DNA of 8,804 nucleotides from Acidobacteriota bacterium (GCA_021798655.1 JAJZFE010000290.1:1-8804), one strand, 5' to 3'. Counted from the stretch's first letter, positions 1 to 6,775 are shown. Made by a program: numbers and translations. Notes: generated by a model from the letters alone, not told the origin.

Positions 1-1708
1 ACTTACTCATCTGAACCCTGTCGACATGCTGATTCTCGCGCTCTACTTCGGCGTGGTCATCTTCATCGGGTTCTACGTCAAAGGCTCCACGAACACCAGT
101 GAGGAGTTCTTCCTCGCCGGCCGTGAGATGACCGCCTGGATCGCTGGCCTCAGCTTCGTCTCGGCCAATCTGGGGTCGCTGGAGCTGATGGGCTGGGCCG
201 GCTCAGCGTACCAGTACGGCATTCTGGCCATGCACTGGTATTGGATTGGCGCGATTCCTGCAATGCTCTTTCTCGGCATTGTGATGATGCCGTTTTATTA
301 CATCTCGAAGACGCATTCGGTTCCCGGCTACCTGCAACTGCGCTTCGGTGAGGGGGCCCGCGGTCTCAGTGCCATATCCTTCGCGCTGATGACCATCTTC
401 ATGTCGGGCGTGAACATGTACGCCATGGCCGTGGTGATGCAGACCGTGCTCGGCTGGAACATGACGGTGTCGATCTGGGCTGGCGCCGTGACGGTAGGCA
501 TCTACGTCATGCTTGGGGGGCTGCGCTCGGCCATCATCAACGAGGTGCTTCAGTTCATCCTCATCTGGGCTGGCGCTGCTCTCATTCCAATTCTCGGGTT
601 GATCGAAGCTGGCGGTTGGACGCAGTTGAAGATCAACATCGCCCACAACGTCGGCAATGCGAACTACACGCACATGTGGTCCACGCTGGGGCACTTCAAA
701 GACAATCCGATGGGCATCAACTGGATCGGCATCGTCTTCGGTCTCGGTGCCATCATCAGCTTTGGCTACTGGACGACCGACTTCCTGGTGGTGCAGCGTG
801 TGCTCTCGGCCAACAACCTCCGCTCGGCGAAGATGGCTCCCGTGATCGGTGCGGCCTTCAAGATGGCAGTGCCGCTGATCGTCATCGTGCCCGGACTGAT
901 CGCGCTCGGTCTCATCAACCACACGACTGGCCAGCCGATGTTCCATCTGGTGCCGGCCGATGTAGCCAAGGTGACAGGGCAGCAGTCGTACGATGAGGTG
1001 CTGCCGCTGATGCTGATTCGCTACTGTGGTCCAGGCCTGCTGGGTCTCGGCATCACGGCGCTGGTGGCGGGCTTCATGTCCGGCATGGCCGGAAACGTCA
1101 GCGCGTTCTCCACCGTGTGGACATACGACATCTACGGTGCGTACATGAACAAGAAGGCAGCCGACAAACACTACGTCTTCATGGGCCGGATGTCCACCGT
1201 GGTGGGGATGCTGATCTCCATCGGCACGGCCTATCTGGTGATGCGTTCGGCGTCCATCATGGACTTTGTGCAGGCGTTGTTCAGCTTCTTCATCGCACCG
1301 CTGTTTGGCACCGTGATTCTCGGCATGATGTGGAAGCGGGCAACGGCCGCGGGTGGATTCTGGGGCCTGCTTGCGGGAACGGCTTCGTCCATCAGCATGT
1401 TCTTCTACACCAGCACCGGCACAGCCGCGCAGAAGGCTCACGCCCTTTCGCAGATCGCGCTCTCTGCGGACGCGCAGCCGATGGCCGAGAATATGTTCCG
1501 TGCGCTGTGGAGCTGGATCATCTGCGTGCTCGTGACAGTGCTTGTCAGCCTCGTCACCAAGCCGAAGAGCGAGGCTGAGCTGGATGGCCTGGTCTACGGT
1601 GCGACGGTGATCCCGCACGACGGAGCGACGACGATCTGGACCAAGCCTGTGTTCTGGGCCTCGATCGTTGCGCTGGTCTTCGTCGGTCTCAACCTCGTCT
1701 TCTTCTAA
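1..1708 (+). CDS. Sodium:solute symporter (SSS/SLC5 family), probably sugar; 5' end outside window
   Basis: This is a polytopic inner-membrane transporter of the LeuT-fold SSS family, which couples solute uptake to a cation gradient. From the ATG at 26 there are 560 residues and many hydrophobic helices. Family landmarks are an N-terminal helix followed by FFLAGREM (about residue 28), SANLGSLELMGWAG (TM1-like Na2/substrate region), GGLRSAIINEVLQ (about 163) and SGMAGNVSAFSTVWTYDIY (from residue 352, the TM8-like region). The frame stays open to the left edge, encoding LTHLNPVD before the Met at 26. That Met lacks a Shine-Dalgarno site and lies inside the usual family N-terminus, so the true start is probably upstream of the window. 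The last helix ends at the C-terminus (LVFF). The neighbours are a small two-helix membrane protein and xylulokinase, which suggest a pentose or related sugar as substrate (inference). Several residues that bind galactose in vSGLT appear different, so galactose itself is doubtful. Confidence 0.9.
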   Translation, partial: LTHLNPVDMLILALYFGVVIFIGFYVKGSTNTSEEFFLAGREMTAWIAGLSFVSANLGSLELMGWAGSAYQYGILAMHWYWIGAIPAMLFLGIVMMPFYYISKTHSVPGYLQLRFGEGARGLSAISFALMTIFMSGVNMYAMAVVMQTVLGWNMTVSIWAGAVTVGIYVMLGGLRSAIINEVLQFILIWAGAALIPILGLIEAGGWTQLKINIAHNVGNANYTHMWSTLGHFKDNPMGINWIGIVFGLGAIISFGYWTTDFLVVQRVLSANNLRSAKMAPVIGAAFKMAVPLIVIVPGLIALGLINHTTGQPMFHLVPADVAKVTGQQSYDEVLPLMLIRYCGPGLLGLGITALVAGFMSGMAGNVSAFSTVWTYDIYGAYMNKKAADKHYVFMGRMSTVVGMLISIGTAYLVMRSASIMDFVQALFSFFIAPLFGTVILGMMWKRATAAGGFWGLLAGTASSISMFFYTSTGTAAQKAHALSQIALSADAQPMAENMFRALWSWIICVLVTVLVSLVTKPKSEAELDGLVYGATVIPHDGATTIWTKPVFWASIVALVFVGLNLVFF

Positions 1709-1718
1709 CTCGTTTATA

Positions 1719-1735
1719 CCCGCATGAACGGCGGG
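1719..1735 (+). promoter_or_regulatory. Short hairpin just before the ribosome binding site of the small membrane gene
   Basis: CCCGC (1719-1723) and GCGGG (1731-1735) can pair around a 7-base loop. The hairpin ends one base before the AGGAGGT Shine-Dalgarno sequence. It lies in the 41-base gap after the symporter stop. It could protect the upstream mRNA end or tune translation of the next gene. A 5-bp stem can also occur by chance in GC-rich DNA. Confidence 0.25.
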
Positions 1736-1736
1736 C

Positions 1737-1745
1737 AGGAGGTTA
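1737..1745 (+). promoter_or_regulatory. Strong Shine-Dalgarno site for the small membrane protein
   Basis: AGGAGGTTA lies with its AGGAGGT core six bases before the ATG at 1750. It is the best ribosome binding site in the window. It fixes the start of the 80-residue gene and supports its being a real, well-translated protein. Confidence 0.8.
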
Positions 1746-1749
1746 CACC

Positions 1750-1992
1750 ATGGCAGAGGGTACCGGTCGCGGAGAGATGCTCTCCATCTGGTTCTTCGTC
1801 GGCGTTATGACATTGGCATACGGCGTTGTGTTACTGCCGTATGGTGCATGGGAGTGGCTTGGCGGTCACGAGGCCAATACTGTGCTGCACGAGCTGCATC
1901 CCACGTTCTGGTGGGGCCTGCTGCTCACGGCGTTTGGTCTGTTCTACACACTGCGGTTTCGTCCGCGCGCAGAGGATGTGAACAAGGCGTAG
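1750..1992 (+). CDS. Small two-helix membrane protein, possible symporter partner
   Basis: I do not recognise a named family for this 80-residue protein. It has a short N-terminus, a hydrophobic helix at about residues 11-31, a loop of about 20 residues with three histidines (H40, H47, H50), and a second helix at about 52-70 containing FWWGLLLTAFGLFYTL. It ends in a basic, then charged, tail (RFRPRAEDVNKA). The positive-inside rule puts that tail in the cytoplasm, with both termini inside. The start is fixed by a strong Shine-Dalgarno site. It lies 41 bases after the symporter and 56 before xylB, so it is very likely co-transcribed. Some SSS transporters have small two-helix partners encoded next to them, such as YjcH with ActP, or the DUF4212 small subunits. 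The sequence does not obviously match either. A role as accessory subunit or stability factor for the upstream symporter is inference from position and shape. Confidence 0.8.
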   Translation: MAEGTGRGEMLSIWFFVGVMTLAYGVVLLPYGAWEWLGGHEANTVLHELHPTFWWGLLLTAFGLFYTLRFRPRAEDVNKA

Positions 1993-2032
1993 TTGCTTCG
2001 GCTCATCGTCATCAGCAGCAGCAGGATTCCAA

Positions 2033-2037
2033 GGGAG
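2033..2037 (+). promoter_or_regulatory. Shine-Dalgarno site that decides the xylB start
   Basis: GGGAG within AAGGGAGA lies 11 bases before the ATG at 2049. The spacing is a little long. The reading frame is open further upstream to 1848, but that part overlaps the small membrane gene out of frame and does not look like kinase sequence. The kinase N-terminus MFLGVDVGTGGTRA begins exactly at 2049. Confidence 0.65.
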
Positions 2038-2048
2038 ACAAGCGACCG

Positions 2049-3521
2049 ATGTTTTTGGGTGTTGATGTAGGAACTGGAGGCACTCGCGCCGTCCTGGTAG
2101 AGCGTGAGGGACAGGTGCTGTTCTCCGAGTCGACCGAACATGCGCCGATTCACTCGGCTCACATTGGCTGGGCGGAGCAGGATCCGGACGACTGGTGGCG
2201 TGCGGCGCAGGCCTCGATGGGCGCGGTGATGAAGGCCGCAGCCAAGGCAGGACACGCGGTTGAATCGGTCGGATTGACGGGCCAGATGCACGGCTGCGTG
2301 ATGCTGGACGCGGAGGGCAACGTATTGCGTCCGGCGCTGATCTGGTGCGACCAGCGCACGCAGCCGGAGTGCGACTGGCTGACGGACACGATCGGGTACG
2401 AGAGACTCATCGAGCTGACGTGCAATCCTGCGCTGCCCAACTTCACGTTGACCAAGCTGCTCTGGGTGCGAACGCATCAGCCGGAGATCTTCGCGAAGAT
2501 TGCGCATGTGCTTTGCCCCAAAGACTATGTGCGTCTGCGGCTGACCGGCGAGTATGCCATCGACATGCAGGAGGCCTCGGGCACGCTGCTGCTCGACGTT
2601 ACCCACCGTCGCTGGTCGCAGGAGGTTGCCGACGCGTCGGGCATCCCGATGGATTGGCTGCCGCGGCTCTTCGAGGGGCCCGAGGTCTGCGGCCGCATCA
2701 CGCCGCGGGCTGCGGCCGCTACGGGTCTTGCTGCCGGAACGCCCGTGGTTGCTGGAGCGGGCGATCAGGGTGCGGGCGCCGTGGGTATGGGGATCCTGGC
2801 ACCGGGTTCGGTCTCGGCGACCATTGGGACTTCCGGCGTGGTCTTTGCGGCTACGTCTGCGCCGACCAGGGATGCGAAGGGCAGGCTGCACACGTTCTGC
2901 CATGCTGCTCCGGGCATCTGGCATGTGATGGGTGTGACAAACGGAGCGGGGTTGAGCTTCCGCTACTTCCGCGACACCTTCGCGCCGCACCTCAGCTACG
3001 ACCAGCTCACGGCGCTGGCTGCGGCTGTCCCTGCAGCGTCGGACGGCATGTTGTGGACGCCGTACCTGTTCGGCGAGCGGACACCGCATCTGGACCCGAA
3101 CGCGCGCGCGGCGTTTGTCGGCATTACCGCGTCGCACACGCTGGGACACTTTGTACGTGCGGTGCTGGAGGGCGTGGCGTTCAGCCTGAAGGATACGTTC
3201 ACACTCTTCGAGGAGCTGCACATTCCCGTCGGGTCGATCCGTCTGGGCGGCGGCGGCGCGCGCAGTCCGCTGTGGCGGCAGATTCAGGCGGACGTGTACG
3301 GACATGCCGTTGAGCGGCTTGAGGCCGAAGAAGGCGGAGCATTTGGCGCGGCGCTGCTGGCGGGCACCGGCGTGAATGCCTGGCCGAGCGTGCAGGCAGC
3401 GTGCGCGGCGACGATTCGTGCCGCGGAGGTGATTGAGCCTGCAGCCGCAGAGGTCATGCAGCGCGCGTATCCGAAGTACAGACGCGTGTATCCTGCTCTG
3501 CGCGAGGCTGGCGCGGAGTAA
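2049..3521 (+). CDS. xylB: Xylulokinase (FGGY family)
   Basis: Cytoplasmic kinase that phosphorylates D-xylulose with ATP to xylulose 5-phosphate, feeding the pentose phosphate pathway. It has 490 residues, the usual XylB length. The N-terminal FGGY domain opens with the phosphate-binding segment LGVDVGTGGT (D6). It then shows the substrate motif GQMHG (M80, H81), WCDQR at about 99-103, and PKDYVRLRLTGEYA at about 157-170. The C-terminal domain holds VVAGAGDQGAGAVG with the likely catalytic base D239, ATIGTSGV at 257-264, and the late glycine motif LGGGGARSPLW. GQMHG, PKDYVRLRLTGE and the GDQ motif fit xylulokinase better than glycerol or ribulose kinase. It is the last gene of the run with the symporter and the small membrane protein. 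No xylose isomerase is visible. The final codons GAG TAA belong to an 18-bp tandem repeat continuing past the stop. Confidence 0.93.
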   Translation: MFLGVDVGTGGTRAVLVEREGQVLFSESTEHAPIHSAHIGWAEQDPDDWWRAAQASMGAVMKAAAKAGHAVESVGLTGQMHGCVMLDAEGNVLRPALIWCDQRTQPECDWLTDTIGYERLIELTCNPALPNFTLTKLLWVRTHQPEIFAKIAHVLCPKDYVRLRLTGEYAIDMQEASGTLLLDVTHRRWSQEVADASGIPMDWLPRLFEGPEVCGRITPRAAAATGLAAGTPVVAGAGDQGAGAVGMGILAPGSVSATIGTSGVVFAATSAPTRDAKGRLHTFCHAAPGIWHVMGVTNGAGLSFRYFRDTFAPHLSYDQLTALAAAVPAASDGMLWTPYLFGERTPHLDPNARAAFVGITASHTLGHFVRAVLEGVAFSLKDTFTLFEELHIPVGSIRLGGGGARSPLWRQIQADVYGHAVERLEAEEGGAFGAALLAGTGVNAWPSVQAACAATIRAAEVIEPAAAEVMQRAYPKYRRVYPALREAGAE

Positions 3522-3574
3522 GCGGCTGCGCTGGAGTCAGCGGCTGCGCTGGAGTAAGAGGCTGCGCTATTGCA
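3521..3574. repeat. Three tandem copies of an 18-bp unit after the xylB stop codon
   Basis: The units are 3521-3538, 3539-3556 and 3557-3574. The first two differ only in the last base (AGCGGCTGCGCTGGAGT followed by C or A). The third is diverged after GGCTGCGCT. The xylB tail at 3503-3520 matches at about 12 of 18 positions and may be the ancestral copy. Because 18 is divisible by three, the copies stay in the xylB frame and read as A-A-A-L-E plus TCA or TAA. The third unit overlaps the last codons of the convergent gene that ends at 3567. A 5-bp hairpin (CGCTG at 3529-3533 with CAGCG at 3538-3542, 4-base loop) forms across the first junction. It has no T-run, so it is not a convincing terminator. 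Confidence 0.85.
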
Positions 3575-4370
3575 CGGCAGGCTTCGATCTGCCCCAATCG
3601 AAGCGTCGACCGAGGATGCCTTTCACGATCCAGTGATCGGTGGCTGCGGTTGGTCCGATTCCGACGCCGAAGTTGATCTCCCACTTCGGCGAAACATTCA
3701 GGTCCGTGACGGCGAAGAGCTGCTGCTGCTGGTCATGGACGCCGCAGGGAGAGACGACGTTGCAGTAGTCGGCGTAGTACTCGAAGCCGGCGTTGACGAC
3801 CTTGGTGAAGTCGTAACCGACCTTTGCGGCCGGGGAGAAGCCGAGGCCCTGGTTGACGTCGGGGCCGTGCCAGGTGCGTTCCAGCGCGGGGTTGAAGGCG
3901 AGGTACCAGCGACCGAGCTGCTTGTCCACGATGGGGCGAATCTCCCAGGTCCAGGTATCGGGCGAGTAGACCGCGCGCTGGTAGCCGACCTCGGTGGAGA
4001 GGCTGACTCCGACAGGCCAATGCCAGCTGGGCGGAACGCGCACGCGCGGCCGGATGTGGTCGCCGACCCATTGCACACCGTGGCCGTTCTGCTCGCTGGT
4101 GAAGACGTAGAAGCCGACTTCGGACCAGTCGGTGATGCCTTCGGTCAGTTCCAGCGTCTCGTGTTCCTGGTGGTTGGTCGGGTAGACGCGGTCGATGATG
4201 TTCTTCTGCCCATCGGGCGTGAAGTTGGAGTGGAGTTCGACCATCAGGTTCTTCGGCGCGACGGTCTCCGAGCCGTAGACCTGAATCTCGTAGTTCCCCT
4301 GCGCGCGCAGAGAGCTGCAGCCCAGCAACGCAAGCCCAAACAACCCAATCGACAGCCAAGTCTTCATCAT
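3567..4370 (-). CDS. Secreted, probably outer-membrane beta-barrel protein of unknown function
   Basis: I do not recognise a specific family. From the second in-frame ATG (4370) the protein has 267 residues. It opens with a clear signal sequence (MMKTWLSIGLFGLALLGC) that ends either in a poor lipobox (LLGC) or at a signal peptidase I site near SLRAQ. The rest has no further membrane helix. It is rich in alternating aromatic and polar residues typical of barrel strands, such as EVGFYVFTSEQ, TWTWEIRPIVDKQLGRWYLAFNP, VGYDFTKVVNAGFEYYADY and WEINFGVGIGP. The phrase LTEGITDWSEVGFYV resembles the MetA-type outer-membrane transporter group, but this is only an impression. ATG 4370 is preferred over ATG 4376 because GAGAG (4377-4381) is 6 bases from the former and abuts the latter. 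The gene stands alone, convergent with xylB (45-base gap) and divergent from queG. Confidence 0.75.
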   Translation of the reverse strand: MMKTWLSIGLFGLALLGCSSLRAQGNYEIQVYGSETVAPKNLMVELHSNFTPDGQKNIIDRVYPTNHQEHETLELTEGITDWSEVGFYVFTSEQNGHGVQWVGDHIRPRVRVPPSWHWPVGVSLSTEVGYQRAVYSPDTWTWEIRPIVDKQLGRWYLAFNPALERTWHGPDVNQGLGFSPAAKVGYDFTKVVNAGFEYYADYCNVVSPCGVHDQQQQLFAVTDLNVSPKWEINFGVGIGPTAATDHWIVKGILGRRFDWGRSKPAVQ

Positions 4371-4578
4371 CCGCATCTCTCAAGCATAACGAAACCATTC
4401 TCTGGTACAGCCGTTGAAGTGGAGCAGGTGATGACAATGCGGTCATCCTGCGAAGGGATCGTTGATGAGGAGCGCGATCCCAGGGGTTTGCGTTGCGTGC
4501 GGCGAAACTGTGTTCGTGTAGCTAGAGACGTTGGCAGCGTGCCGGAAGGACGCAGCGCGATGCGATGATGGCTGAAGA
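4371..4578. promoter_or_regulatory. Divergent spacer with two perfect inverted repeats
   Basis: This spacer separates the minus-strand barrel gene from plus-strand queG and must hold the promoters for both. Two inverted repeats stand out. GATGAC (4430-4435) pairs with GTCATC (4442-4447) around 6 bases. GGGATCG (4455-4461) pairs with CGATCCC (4475-4481) around 13 bases. They are only 7 bases apart, so they could be operator half-sites or a double hairpin in an RNA leader. I could not pick a convincing -35/-10 pair for either gene. No queuosine-type riboswitch is recognisable by eye. Confidence 0.4.
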
Positions 4579-5706
4579 ATGTTTCTTGCCGTTACAGACT
4601 GCGAGTGGATCGAGCAGCGCGCGCGGGCCGCGGGGTTTGACGCGGCGGGTGTGGCTGCTGTGGCCGGCGCGGACGACTCCGCGGAGCGGTTCTCGGCGTG
4701 GATTGCGGCGGGCAACGCGGGCGAGATGGAGTACCTGAAGCGTGCCGATGATCGTGGTGCGTTGGTGCGAGCCGATCTGCGGCGGTCGATTCCGTGGGCG
4801 CAGTCGGTGATCGTCTGCGCGGTGAACTACAACGCGGACGCGCCGCGCTCGGTGGAGCCGACCGGGCCGGGCCGGGGCTGGATTGCGCGGTATGCGTGGA
4901 GCGGCAAGACGGGCGAAGCGAAGTACATGGGCAGCGACTACCACGAGGTGCTGCTGGTGCAGCTGCGCGCGGTGGAGGCCGAACTGCGGCAACGCTATCC
5001 GGGCAGCGAGACGCGCTGCTACGTCGATACCGGGCCGCTGCTGGAGCGCGACTACGCGGCGCGCGCGGGCGTTGGGTGGATCGGCAGGAATACGTGCGTG
5101 ATCCATCCGCAGCAGGGATCGTGGCTGCTGCTGGGCGTTGTCGTCACGTCGCTGGCGCTGGAGCCCGCAGCGGCGAGTGTGCCTGCGGCGGACCGCTGCG
5201 GCAGTTGTACGCGCTGCATCGACGCCTGCCCGACGGAGGCTCTGACGCCGAGGGGAGGCCCGCGGCAGATGGACGCTTCGCGGTGCATCGCGTACCTGAC
5301 CATCGAGAAGAAGGGCAGCATCGCCGAGGAGCTGCGCGCGCCGATGGGAAGGCAGGTGTTCGGCTGCGACATCTGCCAGGATGTGTGCCCGTGGAACCGG
5401 CGCGCGCCGGTGGCTGTGGGCGGCGCTCTGCCTGCGCGGAGCGAGCTGGTGAATCCGTCGCTGGCGTGGCTCGCGGGGCTGGATGGTCCGGCGTTCAACC
5501 GGCTGTTCCGGCAGTCGCCGCTGGAGCGTACAGGCCGCAGGCGGCTGCTGCGGAACGTGGCTATCGCGATGGGCAACAGCGGCGAAGAGCGGTTCCTGGA
5601 GCAGCTCGATGCGTGGGCCGCAGGCGAGGACGCCGTCCTGGCCGAGGCCGCCGCATGGGCAGCGGCGCGGCTGCGTTCGGCTGGCTCCGAGGCTGCGGCC
5701 AAGTAG
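4579..5706 (+). CDS. queG: Epoxyqueuosine reductase
   Basis: Cobalamin- and iron-sulfur-dependent enzyme that reduces epoxyqueuosine to queuosine in the wobble position of tRNAs for Asp, Asn, His and Tyr. It acts in the cytoplasm. The 375 residues match the family length. The N-terminal DUF1730 part contains CYVDTGPLLERDYAARAG with the proposed catalytic acid D150, and GWIGRNTC at 166-173. Two [4Fe-4S] clusters are supported by CGSCTRCIDACP (C207, C210, C213, C217), by RCIAYLTIEKKG (C236) and by GCDICQDVCPWNR (C263, C266, C270). The C-terminal part (about 290-375) looks like the HEAT-like tail of the long QueG form. The start at 4579 follows an in-frame TGA at 4573 and has only a weak GAAGA before it. 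The next gene begins 9 bases after the stop. Other queuosine genes are not in the window. Confidence 0.94.
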   Translation: MFLAVTDCEWIEQRARAAGFDAAGVAAVAGADDSAERFSAWIAAGNAGEMEYLKRADDRGALVRADLRRSIPWAQSVIVCAVNYNADAPRSVEPTGPGRGWIARYAWSGKTGEAKYMGSDYHEVLLVQLRAVEAELRQRYPGSETRCYVDTGPLLERDYAARAGVGWIGRNTCVIHPQQGSWLLLGVVVTSLALEPAAASVPAADRCGSCTRCIDACPTEALTPRGGPRQMDASRCIAYLTIEKKGSIAEELRAPMGRQVFGCDICQDVCPWNRRAPVAVGGALPARSELVNPSLAWLAGLDGPAFNRLFRQSPLERTGRRRLLRNVAIAMGNSGEERFLEQLDAWAAGEDAVLAEAAAWAAARLRSAGSEAAAK

Positions 5707-5715
5707 ACTGGTTGC

Positions 5716-6684
5716 ATGTCCCCTGACGAGATGAGCCTCTCCACCCACGCTGTTGCTGACGCAGAACCTGTGCTGGAAGCAGCCGAGCCGACGATCGCGC
5801 CGCCGCGCAAGCCGGTGCCTGCGCGCGTGGATCAATCGGGCACGTTGGAGCAGGTGAAGGCTCTGGCGCGCTACATGACGCGGACCGAGGTGCATACCTA
5901 TGCGTTCTCGGTTGCGGCGCAGGTGATTCTGTCGCTGTTCCCATTTATCGTGCTGCTGCTGACGCTGGCGCAGCGAGTGTTCCACTCGACGCGGATGGTG
6001 GATGTGGTGGGCGAGATGATGACCAACTTTCTGCCCAACAACCAGGAGTTTGTGATGCGGAACATGCGCGCGCTGGCGTTCGCGCATACGCAGACGCGCG
6101 TGTTTTCGGTGGTGATGCTGCTGGTGACGGCGACGGGCGTGTTTCTGCCGCTGGAGGTGGCGCTGAACAGCGTCTGGGGGGTGCAGAAGAACCGGTCGTA
6201 CCTGGCCAATCAGGTGGTGTCGCTGGGGCTGGCGCTGGGTGTGGCGCTGCTGGCGATGGCGTCGATTGCGCTGTCGGCGGCGCAACGGTCGATCCTGGCG
6301 TGGCTGTTCATCGGGCATACGGACAACTTCGTCTTCGACTTCCTGGGCGACAGCTTCCTGAAGATCTGCGCCGGCGGGGCGAGCATCGGACTGTTCTTCC
6401 TGATCTACTGGGGGCTGCCGAACCGGAAGATTCCGGCGCGGGCGGTGCTGCCGACGGCGATCGTGATGGGCATCCTGTGGGAGGTTGCGAAGTACCTGTA
6501 CATCCTGGCGCTGCCGCACCTGGACTTCCGGGCGGTGTATGGGCCGTTTGAGGTCTCGGTGGGGCTGATGATGTGGGCGTTCCTCTCCGGTCTGCTGCTG
6601 CTGGGCGGAGCGTACGTCTCGGCCACGCGGCAGGCGCTGCGGGAGACGCGCAAGGCAGACCTGGAGCGCGAGGCCGGGGCGTGA
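5716..6684 (+). CDS. YihY/BrkB-family inner-membrane protein
   Basis: Member of the YihY/virulence factor BrkB family (UPF0761), whose molecular function is not settled. It has 322 residues. The N-terminus of about 45 residues is Pro/Ala/Glu-rich and looks disordered and cytoplasmic. Six helices follow at about 66-86, 128-148, 166-188, 214-232, 242-264 and 280-300, then a charged C-terminal tail. Family-like features are the SLFPFIVLLLTL segment in helix 1, LPNRKIPARAVLPTAIVMG between helices 4 and 5, and the YGPFE...MMWAFLSGLLLLGG end. The last helix reads GGAYVSA where I would expect a family glutamate (GAE), a possible divergence. It starts 9 bases after queG and lacks a clear Shine-Dalgarno sequence, so it probably depends on read-through ribosomes and a shared transcript. 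A second ATG at 5731 is possible. Confidence 0.88.
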   Translation: MSPDEMSLSTHAVADAEPVLEAAEPTIAPPRKPVPARVDQSGTLEQVKALARYMTRTEVHTYAFSVAAQVILSLFPFIVLLLTLAQRVFHSTRMVDVVGEMMTNFLPNNQEFVMRNMRALAFAHTQTRVFSVVMLLVTATGVFLPLEVALNSVWGVQKNRSYLANQVVSLGLALGVALLAMASIALSAAQRSILAWLFIGHTDNFVFDFLGDSFLKICAGGASIGLFFLIYWGLPNRKIPARAVLPTAIVMGILWEVAKYLYILALPHLDFRAVYGPFEVSVGLMMWAFLSGLLLLGGAYVSATRQALRETRKADLEREAGA

Positions 6685-6690
6685 CCGGTA

Positions 6691-6706
6691 CCCCCCCCTC
6701 CCCCCC
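6691..6706. repeat. C8-T-C7 homopolymer tract
   Basis: Eight C, one T and seven C begin seven bases after the stop codon of the BrkB-family gene. The minus strand is the matching G-rich run. Because it is outside coding sequence it cannot switch a reading frame. Such runs are prone to slippage and to sequencing-length error. Confidence 0.85.
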
Positions 6707-6755
6707 TATCGAAATGACTTGATCTCTGGAATCAACGAGTTACGGGGTGTTGTGG

Positions 6756-6775
6756 CTGCAAAATATTGATTGCAG
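6756..6775 (+). terminator. Possible weak hairpin terminator of the queG-BrkB unit
   Basis: CTGCAA (6756-6761) and TTGCAG (6770-6775) form a 6-bp stem with an 8-base AT-rich loop, followed by AGATTTTA. A competing longer-range pair is ATCTCTG (6722-6728) with CAGAGAT (6773-6779), which shares bases with the first stem. The T-run is only four bases and the stem is not GC-rich, so intrinsic termination is uncertain. Confidence 0.3.

Noticed and set aside
26..28. ATG at 26 as the true start of the symporter
   Set aside because: There is no ribosome binding site, the frame is open to the window edge, and the upstream residues LTHLNPVD fit the usual N-terminus before the first helix. The gene is treated as clipped.
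203..1618. Long minus-strand reading frame of 471 codons
   Set aside because: It is antisense to the symporter, with a His/Arg/Asp-rich composition typical of shadow frames in GC-rich genes.
1848..2048. Upstream extension of the xylB frame
   Set aside because: It overlaps the small membrane gene in another frame and lacks kinase-like sequence. The FGGY N-terminus and a Shine-Dalgarno site place the start at 2049.
1944..3305. Minus-strand frame of 453 codons
   Set aside because: It is a shadow of xylB, Arg-rich and without domain-like features.
3570..4568. Plus-strand frame of 332 codons opposite the barrel gene
   Set aside because: The minus strand has a clean signal peptide and barrel-like pattern. 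The plus-strand product is Val/Asp/Gly-rich shadow sequence.
4522..6519. Minus-strand frame of 665 codons
   Set aside because: It is antisense to queG and the BrkB-family gene. Composition is dominated by Arg, His and Gln, with no recognisable motif.
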